Positions 8,337 through 18,512 of a stretch of DNA of 64,000 bases are shown here, in pieces. Location of the stretch: the NCBI GenBank assembly GCA_963774935.1, contig CAVZGO010000003.1, positions 62,001 through 126,000 on the forward strand. The letters are read 5' to 3'. Below the pieces are notes generated by a model. It searched no databases. It was not told where the DNA came from and was given only the letters and a program-made list of their open reading frames with translations. Every line of letters starts with the position of its first letter. Position 1 is the stretch's first letter. The DNA comes from CAVZGO01 sp963774935. Its GTDB lineage: Bacteria; Chloroflexota; Anaerolineae; Anaerolineales; UBA4823. A program made the position numbers and the translations under genes.

Positions 8337-9434
8337 CTATCCTCTGTTGCTATAATGGAAGTACGCCGCACAGGCTCCTTCTGAAGAAACCATGGTAGCG
8401 CCAAGTGGATTTTCGGGATTGCAAGGACTACCGAACGCACTGCATTCAAATGGTTTTTTCAGACCTTGCAATATTTGACCGGCGATGCAAAGCAGCGATT
8501 CCTCGGAGTGAATCGCACTCACTTGAAACCTTCTCTCTGCATCGTATTCTGCGAATTCGGGTTTAAGACACCATCCGCTTTTGGGAATGAGACCGATACC
8601 ACGCCAATTTCGATCACATGTACAAAAAACCTGGTCAATGACGGCTTGGGCAGATCGATTTCCGTCAAATGTTACGACTCTCGAGTAAGCATTCTGAACT
8701 TCATGCGTCCCTGCTTCCAATTGACGGATCAGCATGCGGATGCCATTTACCAAATCGAGCGGCTCGAATCCTGTTACGACGATTGGAATTGTATATTGTT
8801 CCGCAATTGGAGGATATTCCCAATATCCCATGACTGCGCAGACATGTCCGGCTGCAAGGAATCCTTGAACCCGATTATTCGGTGAACTCAAAATAGCGTG
8901 CATTGCAGGTGGTACACATACTTGCGAAACCAGCACACTGAAATTATTTAATCCTAAGGCATGTGCCTGCATAATGCTCATTGCATTGGCAGGTGCTGTA
9001 GTTTCGAATCCTATTGCAAAAAACACAACCTGGCGCGAAGGATTTTGTTGAGCAATTTTGATCGCATCAAGAGGAGAATACACAACACGGACATCTCCTC
9101 CTGATGCGCGCACAGAGAACAAATCATTCGTTGATCCCGGCACGCGAAGCATGTCTCCGTAAGATGTAAATATGACACCGGGCTCTTGAGCAATTGCCAG
9201 AGCTTTGTCAATTAGCTCGAGTGAGGTCACACACACCGGGCAGCCTGGTCCATGAACCAGCTCAAGCGAGCCAGGTAATAACTGGTCTAGCCCATAACGC
9301 ATGATCGCATGGGTTTGACCCCCACAAATTTCCATTATGGTCCAGGGATGGGTGGTTTCACGTTTTATTTCAGCGATGACTCCCTGCACCAAATTTCCAT
9401 CGCGGTACTCAAGTTGATGTTTGCCAGTCATCAA
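8337..9434 (-). CDS. hypD: Hydrogenase maturation protein HypD
   Basis: 365 residues, full length. HypD is the Fe-S scaffold where the Fe(CN)2CO unit is assembled together with HypC and HypE. Visible are CGGQTHAIMRYGL near residue 38, GPGCPVC near 62, IGFETTAPANA near 145, the GHVC motif near 198, and the C-terminal [4Fe-4S] cysteines in GWCLKPEF, CSAFGSPCNPENP and EGACAAY. It overlaps hypC by 4 bases (ATGA) and is followed by hypE after 3 bases, consistent with tight co-translation. Confidence 0.97.
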   Translation of the reverse strand: MMTGKHQLEYRDGNLVQGVIAEIKRETTHPWTIMEICGGQTHAIMRYGLDQLLPGSLELVHGPGCPVCVTSLELIDKALAIAQEPGVIFTSYGDMLRVPGSTNDLFSVRASGGDVRVVYSPLDAIKIAQQNPSRQVVFFAIGFETTAPANAMSIMQAHALGLNNFSVLVSQVCVPPAMHAILSSPNNRVQGFLAAGHVCAVMGYWEYPPIAEQYTIPIVVTGFEPLDLVNGIRMLIRQLEAGTHEVQNAYSRVVTFDGNRSAQAVIDQVFCTCDRNWRGIGLIPKSGWCLKPEFAEYDAERRFQVSAIHSEESLLCIAGQILQGLKKPFECSAFGSPCNPENPLGATMVSSEGACAAYFHYSNRG

Positions 9435-9709
9435 CCACCTGCAAGCGATAGCTCGTCCGTGTTTGCAATACCCAATTCGGTATCGAATTCTGCAATTTCT
9501 CGTAGCAGTGCCAGGGTTTCGAGAGCTTCTTCTTCGCTGATTACATTTAATCCAAATCCGACGTGGATGATTGTGTAGTCACCTATGGTTGCTTCGGGAA
9601 GATATGCAAGGCATGCCTCTCTGGTTACACCATCAAAGTCGACAATGCCCATGCGGATGCCGTCTTTCTCGTAGATATCAGTAATTTTTCCAGGTACACC
9701 AAGACACAT
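9431..9709 (-). CDS. hypC: Hydrogenase maturation chaperone HypC
   Basis: A 92-residue HypC/HupF protein beginning MCLGVPGKI, with the essential Cys2 that carries the Fe ligand unit to the hydrogenase large subunit. The ATG at 9709 is chosen over a TTG four codons upstream because Cys2 must follow the initiator and because GGAGGT lies about five bases before it. A second family motif, HVGFGLNVI, is near residue 50. It lies between hypF and hypD and overlaps hypD by 4 bases. Confidence 0.95.
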   Translation of the reverse strand: MCLGVPGKITDIYEKDGIRMGIVDFDGVTREACLAYLPEATIGDYTIIHVGFGLNVISEEEALETLALLREIAEFDTELGIANTDELSLAGG

Positions 9710-9732
9710 TTCTACCTCCAAGACTTCTCTAA

Positions 9733-12088
9733 TTATAAGCGATTGCCCGCAATAGCCACTTGCCCGAGAGATATCCCACCATCATTCGTCGGAACTTTAG
9801 AATGAAACAATACCTTAAAGCCGTGATTTTCGAGTCCTTCCATTGTTTGCCTGAGCAAGCGGATGTTTTGCCATACACCGCCAGATAAGGCAACAGTACG
9901 AATGTCAGTCTGGCGTGCGATCATTTCGCACAAGCGGATGACAATTTCGGAGAGACCGTTGTGAAATCGTGCTGAGATAATCGAGACAGGCTGATTTTGT
10001 AATACATCTTCAACTATCATTTTAATTACTGGTGAAGGATCAATAGTCCATTGAACTGAGCTTCCAGGTTGGTTTATTGGAAGTAGCCCAAATGAATAAG
10101 CGTTCTTTTCCGCTGGCTCAGCGAGGGCTTCAAACTCGATTGCTGCTTGAGCTTCATAGGTTACCTGGTGGCGAAGTCCGCAGATAGATGCAACAGCATC
10201 GAACAATCGACCTATACTGGATGTAGGCGGGGTATTGAGACCATGAGAAATTTGCGCTTTGAGAGCGATAACCTCTTCTGGGCTTAATGCTGCTACGCTC
10301 GGAATCCGTGGACTCCAGTCTATGCCTGATTTCAGTAGATATGACAATGCCACGCGGGCGGGTCTTCGGATCGCAGCATCTCCACCAGGTAAAGGCGCAT
10401 AATCCAGGTGGGCGATGCGAGAGTAGTTTGTGTACTTGGCGATGAATATCTCGCCACCCCAAATTGCACCATCGTCGCCATATCCTGTCCCGTCGAATGC
10501 GATTCCGATCACGGGATCATCATGGGGATGTCCATTCTCCATCATGCAGGCAGCAATATGCGCATGATGGTGTTGAATACCAATGCAGGTTAAGCCTTGA
10601 CGTTCTGCCCGTTCTAGCGCATAGCGGGTTGCCAGGTAATGGGGGTGTAAATCATATGCGATTGCTTGAGCATTTACCCGAAATAATCGCTCGAAATGAT
10701 CAATTCCCTTCTCAAACGAACTCGAGGGTCTCGAAGTTTTCCAAATCGCCAATGTGATGGCTAACGAAAGCATATCTGCCATTTGTCAAGCAAAATGTAT
10801 TTTTTAGCTCTGCACCCACTCCTAAGATCGGGGGAAGATCTTGGTATGTGGGTATTGGGAGAGGTGCGTATCCTCGCGACCGGCGGATTGGTAGTGGCGA
10901 TTTCTTTATCTCCAGGTATCTAACAACTGAGTCGTCACACCTTGTGTGGATTGGGCGATCGTGCATCAGAAAAGCATCAGCCAACCCGGAGAGGACCTTG
11001 CGCGCTTGCTCATTGTCGGTAACGATCGGTTCTTCACTCAGATTACCGCTGGTCATTACCAGCACTTTTATTGGGAGCTTGTGTTGTCCTGATGTTGTAG
11101 CATTCGAGCCATCATCATCAGTAAACAACAGGTGATGTAATGGTGTATAGGGGAGCATCACTCCGGAAGTTAATTGCCCAGGGGATGTCTCAGGTGAAAT
11201 TGAGGAATTGGGTTTATGAGTAAGAATGACTATCGGACGCGCATTCGATTGCAGTAAATCAGCTTCACCATCATTCAGGTAGCAATTTTCTTGCACAACA
11301 TCCAGGTTTGGCATCATCAGAGCAAATGGCTTACCGACACGGAGCTTTCGTCTTCTCAACTCAGCTACTGCGGATGAATTGGTACCATCACAGGCGAGGT
11401 GAAATCCCCCAAGTCCTTTGATCGCTACAATTTTTCCATCGGCTAAAAGGGTTTGAGCATACCGGATTGCCAGATCGCCTTGGAGCGCATTACCGCCATG
11501 GGTACCATTTTCCAGCCATACCTGAGGTCCGCAGTCCGGGCATGCGATTGGCTGAGCATGAAATCGACGATCTGTTGGGTCATCGTATTCGCGGGCACAA
11601 GAAGGACACATCTGAAAATCTTTCATCGTGGTTTTTGGTCGGTCGTATGGGATGTCCTGAATGATCGTAAATCGTGGACCGCAATTCGTACAGTTGGTAA
11701 ACGGATATCTATATCGACGGTCGGATGGGTCTAATACCTCATTCAGGCAGTCATCGCAAGTGCTGATGTCGGGTGAGATCGGTTGAAACGCACCGAGAAT
11801 GGGTTCGGATTGTAAGATTGAAAATTGTAAATAATTTTGCGGGTAGGAAGATGCAACTTGAAATGTATCCAATTGAGCGAGTGGTGGTGGATTGGCAGTC
11901 AGGGTGGAGATAAACTGGTCAATCGCAGCCTCTTTTCCTTCGATATGGATCTCCACACCGGCGGATGTATTTCTTACCCATCCGCAAAGCTCATGTTTTA
12001 TCGCAAGGTTATAAACAAATGGCCGGAATCCTACCCCTTGTACAATGCCAGTGATGTGAAGGTCCTTGCTGATTATCGATACATTCAT
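9733..12088 (-). CDS. hypF: Carbamoyltransferase HypF (split by one frameshift)
   Basis: HypF uses carbamoyl phosphate and ATP to load the carbamoyl group onto HypE. Two overlapping open frames (10712-12088 and 9733-10782) together give about 780 residues, the normal length. The first holds the acylphosphatase domain (GIVQGVGFRPFVYNLA), two zinc-finger pairs (CDDC, CTNCGPRF, CPSC, CPDCGP), the YrdC domain (IVAIKGLGGFHLACDG) and IGDLENFETL. The second continues SFEKGIDHFERLF, then the Kae1-like domain with HHHAHIAACM and ALSGGVWQN. Removing one base in the TTCG near 10727 restores a single frame, so this is probably a sequence error rather than two genes. Confidence 0.93.
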
Positions 12089-12102
12089 TGAGATGCTTCG
12101 AT

Positions 12103-12783
12103 TTAATGTGGGATAGATGCTGCCTTGAATGATTGAACTTTAAAGAAAAGCCAGTCAAGCCATGTATTAAAACCTTCACCGGTACGGCACGAAAGAAGAA
12201 AGGTAGTTAGATTCGGATTGAGGATTTCGACGCCTCGTTGAAAGTAATCCATTCTAAATTCGACGTATGGCAGAAGGTCGATTTTATTAATTATCAACAC
12301 ATCCACTCCCAGGTAAGTCCCAGGATATTTATATGGCTTGTCATCTCCTTCAGGAATTGATGCCACCAATATATTTGAGTGTGTGCCGAGCTGGAAGTTA
12401 ACCGGGCATACCAGATTCCCGACGTTCTCTACAATGGTTAAGTCCAGAGCAGTGAGATTGATTTGTTTCAAGGCATTACTGAGCATGACAGCATCAAGAT
12501 GGCAATCTCCACCCGTGTTGATTTGAACTGCTTGAGCTGCTCCCGCAGAAAGTGCCCGGTCAGCATCCAAACTGGTTGCGATATCACCATCAATAGCGGC
12601 AATACGCAATCTAGGTGATAAACCTAGAATAGTTTTTTCAATCACCGATGTTTTTCCAGCACCAGGAGATGCAATAAGGTTAATTGCATAGACACCTGCC
12701 GTATCTAAGACCTGGCGATTTTCCGATGCTAGTCGATCATTAGCGTTAAGGATGTTCTGTACGACTGCTACGCGTTTTTGCAT
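12103..12783 (-). CDS. hypB: Hydrogenase nickel-incorporation GTPase HypB
   Basis: 226 residues. HypB is a SIMIBI-class GTPase that helps deliver Ni to the hydrogenase large subunit together with HypA. The P-loop is SPGAGKTS near residue 38; the metal-binding dimer-interface residues are seen in GGDCHLDA and NLVCPVNF; the base-recognition motif is INKIDLLPY. There is no histidine-rich N-terminal nickel-storage stretch, so this is the short form. It directly follows hypA with an 11-base gap. Confidence 0.96.
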   Translation of the reverse strand: MQKRVAVVQNILNANDRLASENRQVLDTAGVYAINLIASPGAGKTSVIEKTILGLSPRLRIAAIDGDIATSLDADRALSAGAAQAVQINTGGDCHLDAVMLSNALKQINLTALDLTIVENVGNLVCPVNFQLGTHSNILVASIPEGDDKPYKYPGTYLGVDVLIINKIDLLPYVEFRMDYFQRGVEILNPNLTTFLLSCRTGEGFNTWLDWLFFKVQSFKAASIPH

Positions 12784-12794
12784 TTTCTACTCTG

Positions 12795-13139
12795 CTATGT
12801 TTGAATGTTAATTGATTCTAAAAAGAATTCCCTGCCATTGATGATTTGAACATGAGCTCCGTTGCACTCCGGGCACCCCGGATCGTTGTTGCCCGGTTCA
12901 TACTCGATTTGGCAGTCAAGGCAGCGGAGGCGGGCTGGTATTCGTGTAAAGTGTAATTGTGCGCCTTCGGCAATCGTACCCTCAGCCATGAAGTCCCAAT
13001 AAAATTGGACAGAGTCGTCAACAATGGATGAAAACTCTCCGAGAACCAGATATAGATCTGTAATCTGGGAAGCATTTGAAGATTTACCGTGCTGGAGCGC
13101 CAAATCCAGCAGGTTTTGTGTGACCGAAAGCTCGTGCAT
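12795..13139 (-). CDS. hypA: Hydrogenase nickel metallochaperone HypA
   Basis: 114 residues, full length. The N-terminal MHE is the nickel site. The zinc ribbon is formed by CLDC (near residue 75) and CPEC (near 90). HypA passes nickel to the hydrogenase with HypB. It is the first hyp gene in transcription order and lies 14 bases after the VKOR gene, so the operon probably reads tatA, thioredoxin-like, VKOR, hypA-B-F-C-D-E. Confidence 0.96.
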   Translation of the reverse strand: MHELSVTQNLLDLALQHGKSSNASQITDLYLVLGEFSSIVDDSVQFYWDFMAEGTIAEGAQLHFTRIPARLRCLDCQIEYEPGNNDPGCPECNGAHVQIINGREFFLESINIQT

Positions 13140-13153
13140 CAGGTATCGATCTC

Positions 13154-13732
13154 TTATCGGGGATGATCAGTATCAGGTTCGTAATATCGCCCTGACTGTA
13201 AATCAGGCGACGACATGGCCTCTATCGCATGGGGCGTGCTGCACCAAAGCATAAGGGTCATTATGATGGCGGAGGTAATGCACCAGATGCAGGTTGCACC
13301 GATTACAAACGGTTCCAGAAATGTCAGGTATATCGAAAAAAGCACACCAAACCAGGACATTCCCCAAATTGCTAACCAGGCATACCTCTGGGGTCGCGTC
13401 ATGAGAATCGGCCGGTTTGGGATCACTGGAATGGTTGGCGAAAACCTGTAGACCAGCCAGGCGATCAAAATAGAGATGTAGCCTAAAGCGCCTAACACAC
13501 CCACTGGGATGATGCCGAACAAATATGCATATGGGCTTTGTTGTACAGAGTTACAATCACCGACCGGCCCACAAATCGCCGTTGTTTTGGTAGTCTCGAC
13601 AAAGGTCAGATATATGGCTACGGCAAGGCCGGCGGTGGCCAATGCAGGCACCACCCAATTTGGCCACATTGTTGGACGCTTGTCATAGCCAATGATGAAT
13701 CGTACAGCCAGGTAAATCACACTGGCAAGCAT
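13154..13732 (-). CDS. Vitamin K epoxide reductase (VKOR) family membrane protein
   Basis: A bacterial VKOR homologue: membrane quinone reductase that re-oxidises thioredoxin-like partners to make disulfides. The open ATG frame has 192 residues with the loop cysteines C54 and C60 (AICGPVGDC) and the active-site CIWC (C148/C151) in about four helices. The same frame stays open upstream to about 13900 and adds the rest of the first helix (NSLAILILIAML), but has no ATG there. The preceding thioredoxin-like frame ends in the same place one base out of phase, so the two are probably one thioredoxin-VKOR fusion interrupted near 13862. Confidence 0.88.
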   Translation of the reverse strand: MLASVIYLAVRFIIGYDKRPTMWPNWVVPALATAGLAVAIYLTFVETTKTTAICGPVGDCNSVQQSPYAYLFGIIPVGVLGALGYISILIAWLVYRFSPTIPVIPNRPILMTRPQRYAWLAIWGMSWFGVLFSIYLTFLEPFVIGATCIWCITSAIIMTLMLWCSTPHAIEAMSSPDLQSGRYYEPDTDHPR

Positions 13733-13844
13733 AGCGATCAGGATTAGGATGGCGAGTGAATTTCCGTAGATATCTCGTTTGAATTTATTAATAGCACTTG
13801 AAAACCAATTATCATTCTCTACCTGTGACGAGGGTAATTGGGTT

Positions 13845-14291
13845 TCATAATTCGCATGCGAGGGTAGATATACCCGGTATCGCCGGCCAATCAGTGCCTC
13901 CTGATTTCAACCGCGATTCGATGATCCCTGGCAGCTCGTCAGGTATTTCTTTGTCGCCGACCAATACTGTATTGCCTATTACTAAGGCAGGTACACCAAC
14001 TCGATCACCCGGAATTGACAACGCCTTAACAGCAGCCTGGTAGTATTGCTGACCTTCGGGGGTGCTGACATCTATTTTCAATATTTGCAGGCGATTTTGA
14101 TATTTTGACTCTAATGGAGGCAAAACTTCTTCGAGAACATATAAGCAATGCCCACAGGATGGTGAATGAAACAGCACAGCGCGAATTGCAGTATCTTTGG
14201 CTTGCACTGTGTCGAAGAGCAGCGGGATGCTTACTGCGATAATTGAAAAGACGGTGATGATCCTATAGAATATTTTTTGTAATGGACTCAT
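13845..14291 (-). CDS. Exported thioredoxin-like protein, probably fused to the VKOR domain
   Basis: 148 residues as read. Residues 8-30 form a hydrophobic signal/anchor segment. A thioredoxin fold follows with the redox motif SCGHC (C46, C49) and the cis-proline region VGVPALVIG near residue 100, then VGDKEIP. It is likely an extracytoplasmic disulfide-exchange partner of the adjacent VKOR. The frame ends at IPGISTLACEL; one base later the VKOR frame continues SHANYETQ and on into its first membrane helix, so a single fused protein is the more likely reading. Separate genes remain possible. Confidence 0.82.
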   Translation of the reverse strand: MSPLQKIFYRIITVFSIIAVSIPLLFDTVQAKDTAIRAVLFHSPSCGHCLYVLEEVLPPLESKYQNRLQILKIDVSTPEGQQYYQAAVKALSIPGDRVGVPALVIGNTVLVGDKEIPDELPGIIESRLKSGGTDWPAIPGISTLACEL

Positions 14292-14399
14292 AGAAGTGAA
14301 TAAGAATATTTATTATTGAGGCAATATGCGCATAGCCATATTTAATAATGATATATTAGATTATTCTCTCAATCAATGTTCAGGGTGGGGGACCCGCAC

Positions 14400-14585
14400 T
14401 TATGGCGATGGTGGAGTATCAGTTGTGTCTTCCGGCTTCTTTTCTTCGTCCTCGCCCTGGAGGCCCTTTTTGAATGACCGGATGCCACTGCCCATTTCGC
14501 CTGCTATTTTACTAATTCGACCTACACCAAAAAGGACAATGACGATTGCCAAAATCCCTAGGATTTCCCAAAAACCGAATTGCAT
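14400..14585 (-). CDS. tatA: Twin-arginine translocase subunit TatA/TatE
   Basis: A 61-residue TatA protein. The ATG at 14585 is chosen because GGAGAG lies seven bases upstream and it puts the short N-terminus MQFGFWEIL before the single membrane helix (ILAIVIVLFGVG). The amphipathic helix RISKIAGEMGSGIRSFKKGL and an acidic, Pro/Thr-rich tail follow. TatA forms the pore for export of folded, cofactor-loaded proteins. Its place just upstream of the VKOR and hyp genes fits export of a Tat-dependent uptake hydrogenase, but no hydrogenase or tatC is in the window. Confidence 0.93.
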   Translation of the reverse strand: MQFGFWEILGILAIVIVLFGVGRISKIAGEMGSGIRSFKKGLQGEDEEKKPEDTTDTPPSP

Positions 14586-14755
14586 ACCAAACTCTCCGAC
14601 TGCTATACTATTTTCTCTTGTCCTCTTCGCACGAAAACAAGACAAGTTTTGTAAATTATACACCTAAAACAAGCCCGTCAATGAATAGGAGCAAGAGAGT
14701 AATATAAACATAGTTCGTAAAAAGCAAATGGTAAAATATTTGACGAAGGATAGTT

Positions 14756-16126
14756 ATGGCCTGGACAAATGCAGATGCATTAATTATTGGAGGCGGTTTG
14801 GCGGGAAGCGAATCTGCCTGGCAGCTTGCTACACGTGGTTTCAAAGTTGAGCTATATGAAATGCGTCCTGTGAGACAAACCGGTGCTCATACAGGTGATC
14901 AGCTTGCGGAACTGGTCTGCTCGAATTCACTTGGCTCCAAGCGGCCCGATCGAGCCCAAGGTCTCCTACAGGAGGAGCTACGAATGCTTGGATCATTGCT
15001 GATTGATTGTGCACTGCAGACAACCCTACCAGCCGGACGGGCATTAGCGGTAGATCGTGATGCATTTTCACAACTGGTTACTCGTAAAATTAACGAAAAT
15101 CCGAATATTCATCTACTTCGTGAAGAAGTTAATCATATTCCATCTCTGCCTGCAATTATTGCAACTGGACCATTAACCTCTCCGGCGATGGCATCAGCCA
15201 TTCAAGCGCTTACGGGAAATGAGAACTTATATTTTTTTGACGCAATTGCACCTATTGTGCTGGCTAATACCATTAATATGGATATTGCCTTTCGGGCTTC
15301 CAGGTATGGAAGTGGCGAACCCAATGATGGAGATTACATTAATTGTCCTTTCACGAGAGAGCAGTACTATGAATTCACAACAATCATTGCAAACGCCGAG
15401 CGGATAGCGTTAGCTGAATTCGAGCAAAGCCTGGAGACGGGTGTGAATGCCGGGAATCACCAATTTTACGAAGGTTGTCTGCCCATCGAGATCCTGGCAA
15501 GGCGTGGTGAGCGAACTCTGGCATTTGGACCGATGCGACCCGTAGGTCTTTTTGATCCCCATACAAACAGTCGCCCCTATGCGGTGGTGCAGTTGCGCCA
15601 GGATAATATAGCAGCCAGTCTTTATAATCTGGTTGGATTTCAAACAAATTTGACTTATTCGGAACAACAGCGGGTTTTTCGAATGATTCCTGGACTTGAG
15701 AAAGCAGAATTCGTCCGCTTTGGACAGATGCATAAGAACACCTTCATCTTTTCGCCGTCACAATTGATGGCTTCTCTTCAACATAAGCAGCGCAGAGATC
15801 TTTTCTTTGCTGGACAAATCACTGGAGTCGAAGGATATGTAGGAAATATTGGAACGGGTCTACTTGCGGGTATCAATTTGGCACGAGTACTTGATGGAGT
15901 AGATCCGATCATATTATCACCAGAGACGATGCTTGGTGCGCTGTGTCATTATGTCGCCAACGCAGCCCCCGCTGACTTTCAGCCGATGAAAGCCAATTAC
16001 GGGTTATTACCAACTCTTAGTGGTATAAGTGGAGTGGAGAACCCAAATAATACCAGATCCAAGAGTGAGCGCGCTGCCCTGTACCGTGAAAGGTCGCTTC
16101 AACAAGTACAGCAGATTATCAATTAG
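14756..16126 (+). CDS. trmFO: Methylenetetrahydrofolate-tRNA-(uracil-54 C5)-methyltransferase TrmFO
   Basis: 456 residues. This flavoprotein makes ribothymidine 54 in tRNA with methylene-tetrahydrofolate as carbon donor. The FAD-binding GGGLAGSESAW is near residue 12, followed by LYEMRP, the diagnostic LVCSNSLGS near 60 and EGYVGNIGTGLLAG near 360. It has no frameshift. A TAAAAT-like -10 sits about 20 bases before the ATG with an AAGGA-like site between. Confidence 0.95.
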   Translation: MAWTNADALIIGGGLAGSESAWQLATRGFKVELYEMRPVRQTGAHTGDQLAELVCSNSLGSKRPDRAQGLLQEELRMLGSLLIDCALQTTLPAGRALAVDRDAFSQLVTRKINENPNIHLLREEVNHIPSLPAIIATGPLTSPAMASAIQALTGNENLYFFDAIAPIVLANTINMDIAFRASRYGSGEPNDGDYINCPFTREQYYEFTTIIANAERIALAEFEQSLETGVNAGNHQFYEGCLPIEILARRGERTLAFGPMRPVGLFDPHTNSRPYAVVQLRQDNIAASLYNLVGFQTNLTYSEQQRVFRMIPGLEKAEFVRFGQMHKNTFIFSPSQLMASLQHKQRRDLFFAGQITGVEGYVGNIGTGLLAGINLARVLDGVDPIILSPETMLGALCHYVANAAPADFQPMKANYGLLPTLSGISGVENPNNTRSKSERAALYRERSLQQVQQIIN

Positions 16127-16206
16127 CAATGCGTAAAGTCAAATATCTCATTTTATTGTCAATCGTATTAATTCGCATAGCCATTATTATACATAGCACA
16201 ATACTT

Positions 16207-17126
16207 ATGAAACCATTATCCAAAATAAAACAGACACAACCGGTTAGCAATATCACTCCTTACTCTCGTGCTCGCAGCATGCCAGGCTGGTACACCCAGC
16301 TCCACCAGGGAGGTAGCGGAATTCGATGGAAATCAGGCATTTGCACATGTGCAGTATCAAGTAAATTCCGGACCTCGAATATCCAACAGCCCGGGTCATA
16401 AAGCAACCACCCAATATATAGCCGACAAATTGCAATCATCCGGTTGGGAGGTAGCACTCCAAGAAACAACGTATCAAGGTGAGCCGATCAAGAATATTGA
16501 TTGGTAAATATGGATCTGGGGAGACCTGGATCATCCTTGGCGCTCACTACGATACACGCCTCGAGGCGGATCGTGATCCTGATGTATCAAAACGCAACCA
16601 GCCAGTCCCAGGTGCAAATGATGGCGCCTCTGGGGTAGCAGTATTGCTCGAGCTGGCTCGTGTTTTACCGGAGCAGCTACAAAAATTAGGGAATAACAAA
16701 GAAATTTGGTTGGTATTCTTCGATGCAGAAGATAACGGTAATATCGGCAATCGTGATTGGATACTTGGATCCCAGGCTTTTGTCCAAAGCCTGAATGGAG
16801 AAAAAAAACCGAATGCCGCGATAATCGTCGATATGGTGGGTGATTCCGATCAGCAAATATATTTTGAGCAAAGTTCGGACCCAAATTTAAATCTAGAAAT
16901 CTGGAGCGTTGCTGCTAACCTGGGCTACCAGGATCGGTTCATTGCCCAAGAAGGAAAAAGGATTTTAGACGACCATTATCCTTTTTTACAAGCGAATATC
17001 CCCGCAGTCGATATAATTGATTTTGATTATCCATATTGGCACACAACTCAGGATACACTTGATAAAATCTCTCCGGACAGTCTTGAGGCTGTAGGGAATA
17101 CGTTGGTACAATGGATACTTAAATGA
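16207..17126 (+). CDS. M28-family metallopeptidase, predicted lipoprotein (two frameshifts)
   Basis: An exported zinc aminopeptidase-like protein read in three frames. From the ATG at 16207 comes a lysine-containing n-region (MKPLSKI); one base less in the A-rich stretch near 16225 joins it to RLAISLLTLVLAAC, a classic lipoprotein signal with lipobox LAAC. The second shift near 16490 joins GEPIKNI to IGKYGSGETWIILGAHYDTR. Zinc-site motifs are GAHYD, GANDGASG, FFDAEDNG, the DMVGD-type DMVGDSD and a late histidine in YPYWHTTQD. It probably trims peptides outside the membrane. It follows trmFO after about 80 bases. Confidence 0.82.
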
Positions 17127-17135
17127 GCGATCTCT

Positions 17136-18484
17136 ATGACTAAAAAAGCACCTGAACCAACACAGCGACCCCGCGAAAGAGCTTTCCTGGTAGGAGTAGA
17201 TATACATGGGAAGCCAGGCATGCTCAGCCTGGAAGATTCCTTGACTGAGCTTGCTTTGCTTGCCGATACAGCAGGTCTGCTAGTAGTGGGACAGGCAACC
17301 CAAAAACTTGACCATCCAAATCCCAAAACTTACATTGGACCCGGAAAAATCGAGGAGATCAAGGCGCTCGTAGAAGAAGTTTCTGCGGAGGTCTTACTTT
17401 TTGACGATGAGCTATCTCCACGTCACCAGAGAGAATTAGAAATTGTATTCGGTAATCCAGTTCGAGTCCTTGACCGGACTGCGTTAATCCTCGACATCTT
17501 CGCTCAGCACGCTCATACCCGTGAAGGTTCCCTGCAGGTCGAATTAGCCCAGTACCAGTATAGATTGCCGCGGTTAACTCGTGCCTGGACACACCTGGCT
17601 CGCCAGGCAGGTGGCGGAGCCGGACGGACCGGTAGCGTCGGTGGGGTAGGGCTGCGCGGTCCCGGTGAGAACTCAGCTTGAAGTAGACAGGCGAGATATT
17701 CGCAGGCGAATTGATCATCTGAAGATTGAGATTGAAAAGCTGCGCGTCCATCGACAGCAATATCGCGCCCGGCGAAAGCGTTCTCAACTTCCTCTGATTG
17801 CGTTGGTAGGCTACACAAACGCCGGGAAGTCCACCTTACTGAACCGTTTATCAACAGCAGATGTTTACGTAGCCGACCAGCTCTTCGCCACTCTCGATCC
17901 AACCACTCGACGCATCGAGCTATCCGATGGTCATACCGCTCTGCTGACGGATACCGTTGGCTTCATCCAAAAATTACCCACCGATGCTGGTAGCGGCTTT
18001 CCGGGCAACTCTCGAGGAAATAGCTGAATCCGACTTACTTTTACACGTGGTGGATATCACTCATGCCAATGCGTCTGCACAGGCTCGAGCAGTATTCCAG
18101 ACACTGGAAGAAATCAATGCAGACAGCATTCCAGTTCTGACAGTATTAAATAAAGTCGATCGGCTGGAAAATCCACATGGTGCCTTAGAGACTGTCGAAG
18201 CGTTTCCTGGAGCTGTTGCTATATCAGCCTTGACTGGGGATGGAATTCAAAACCTGGTGGGACGCATCAACTACCTTTTGTATGAAGTCATGGTTCCTGT
18301 AAGTGTCTGGTTGCCATATAAACAGGGTGGGATGCTCTCACTGTTCCATGAGCAAGGACAGGTAACCCAGATTGAACACCAACGCGGTGGGGTGTTGATC
18401 AACGGAAAGCTGCCTGGAAGGCTGCTGGCGCGCTTTCAGTCTTTCAATAAAACTGACGATGATGAAAATGATGAAGAGGTTTAA
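17136..18484 (+). CDS. hflX: GTPase HflX (two single-base insertions)
   Basis: HflX is a ribosome-associated GTPase that splits stalled ribosomes. Three consecutive frames (17136-17681, 17665-18027, 17957-18484) give about 448 residues, normal length. The N-terminal domain includes TYIGPGKIEEIK; the glycine-rich linker GGAGRTGSVGGVGLRGPGE should continue TQLEVDRR, which it does if one A near 17672 is removed. The G domain has GYTNAGKSTLLN, DTVGFIQKLP and NKVDRL; removing a G near 17983 turns PTDAG into PTMLVAAFRATLEEI. The conserved residues are all present, so a working gene with two consensus errors is more likely than a pseudogene. Confidence 0.92.
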
Positions 18485-18512
18485 TTGCCTCGTGGCACTA
18501 CTGGTGTCTGCT

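Noticed and set aside
10464..10757. Open frame on the plus strand within hypF
   Set aside because: Shadow of the HypF coding strand; low-complexity and no ribosome site.
16129..16401. Separate small membrane protein after trmFO
   Set aside because: The frame's second half reads out of phase with the M28 lipoprotein signal; the better explanation is a start at 16207 with one frameshift.
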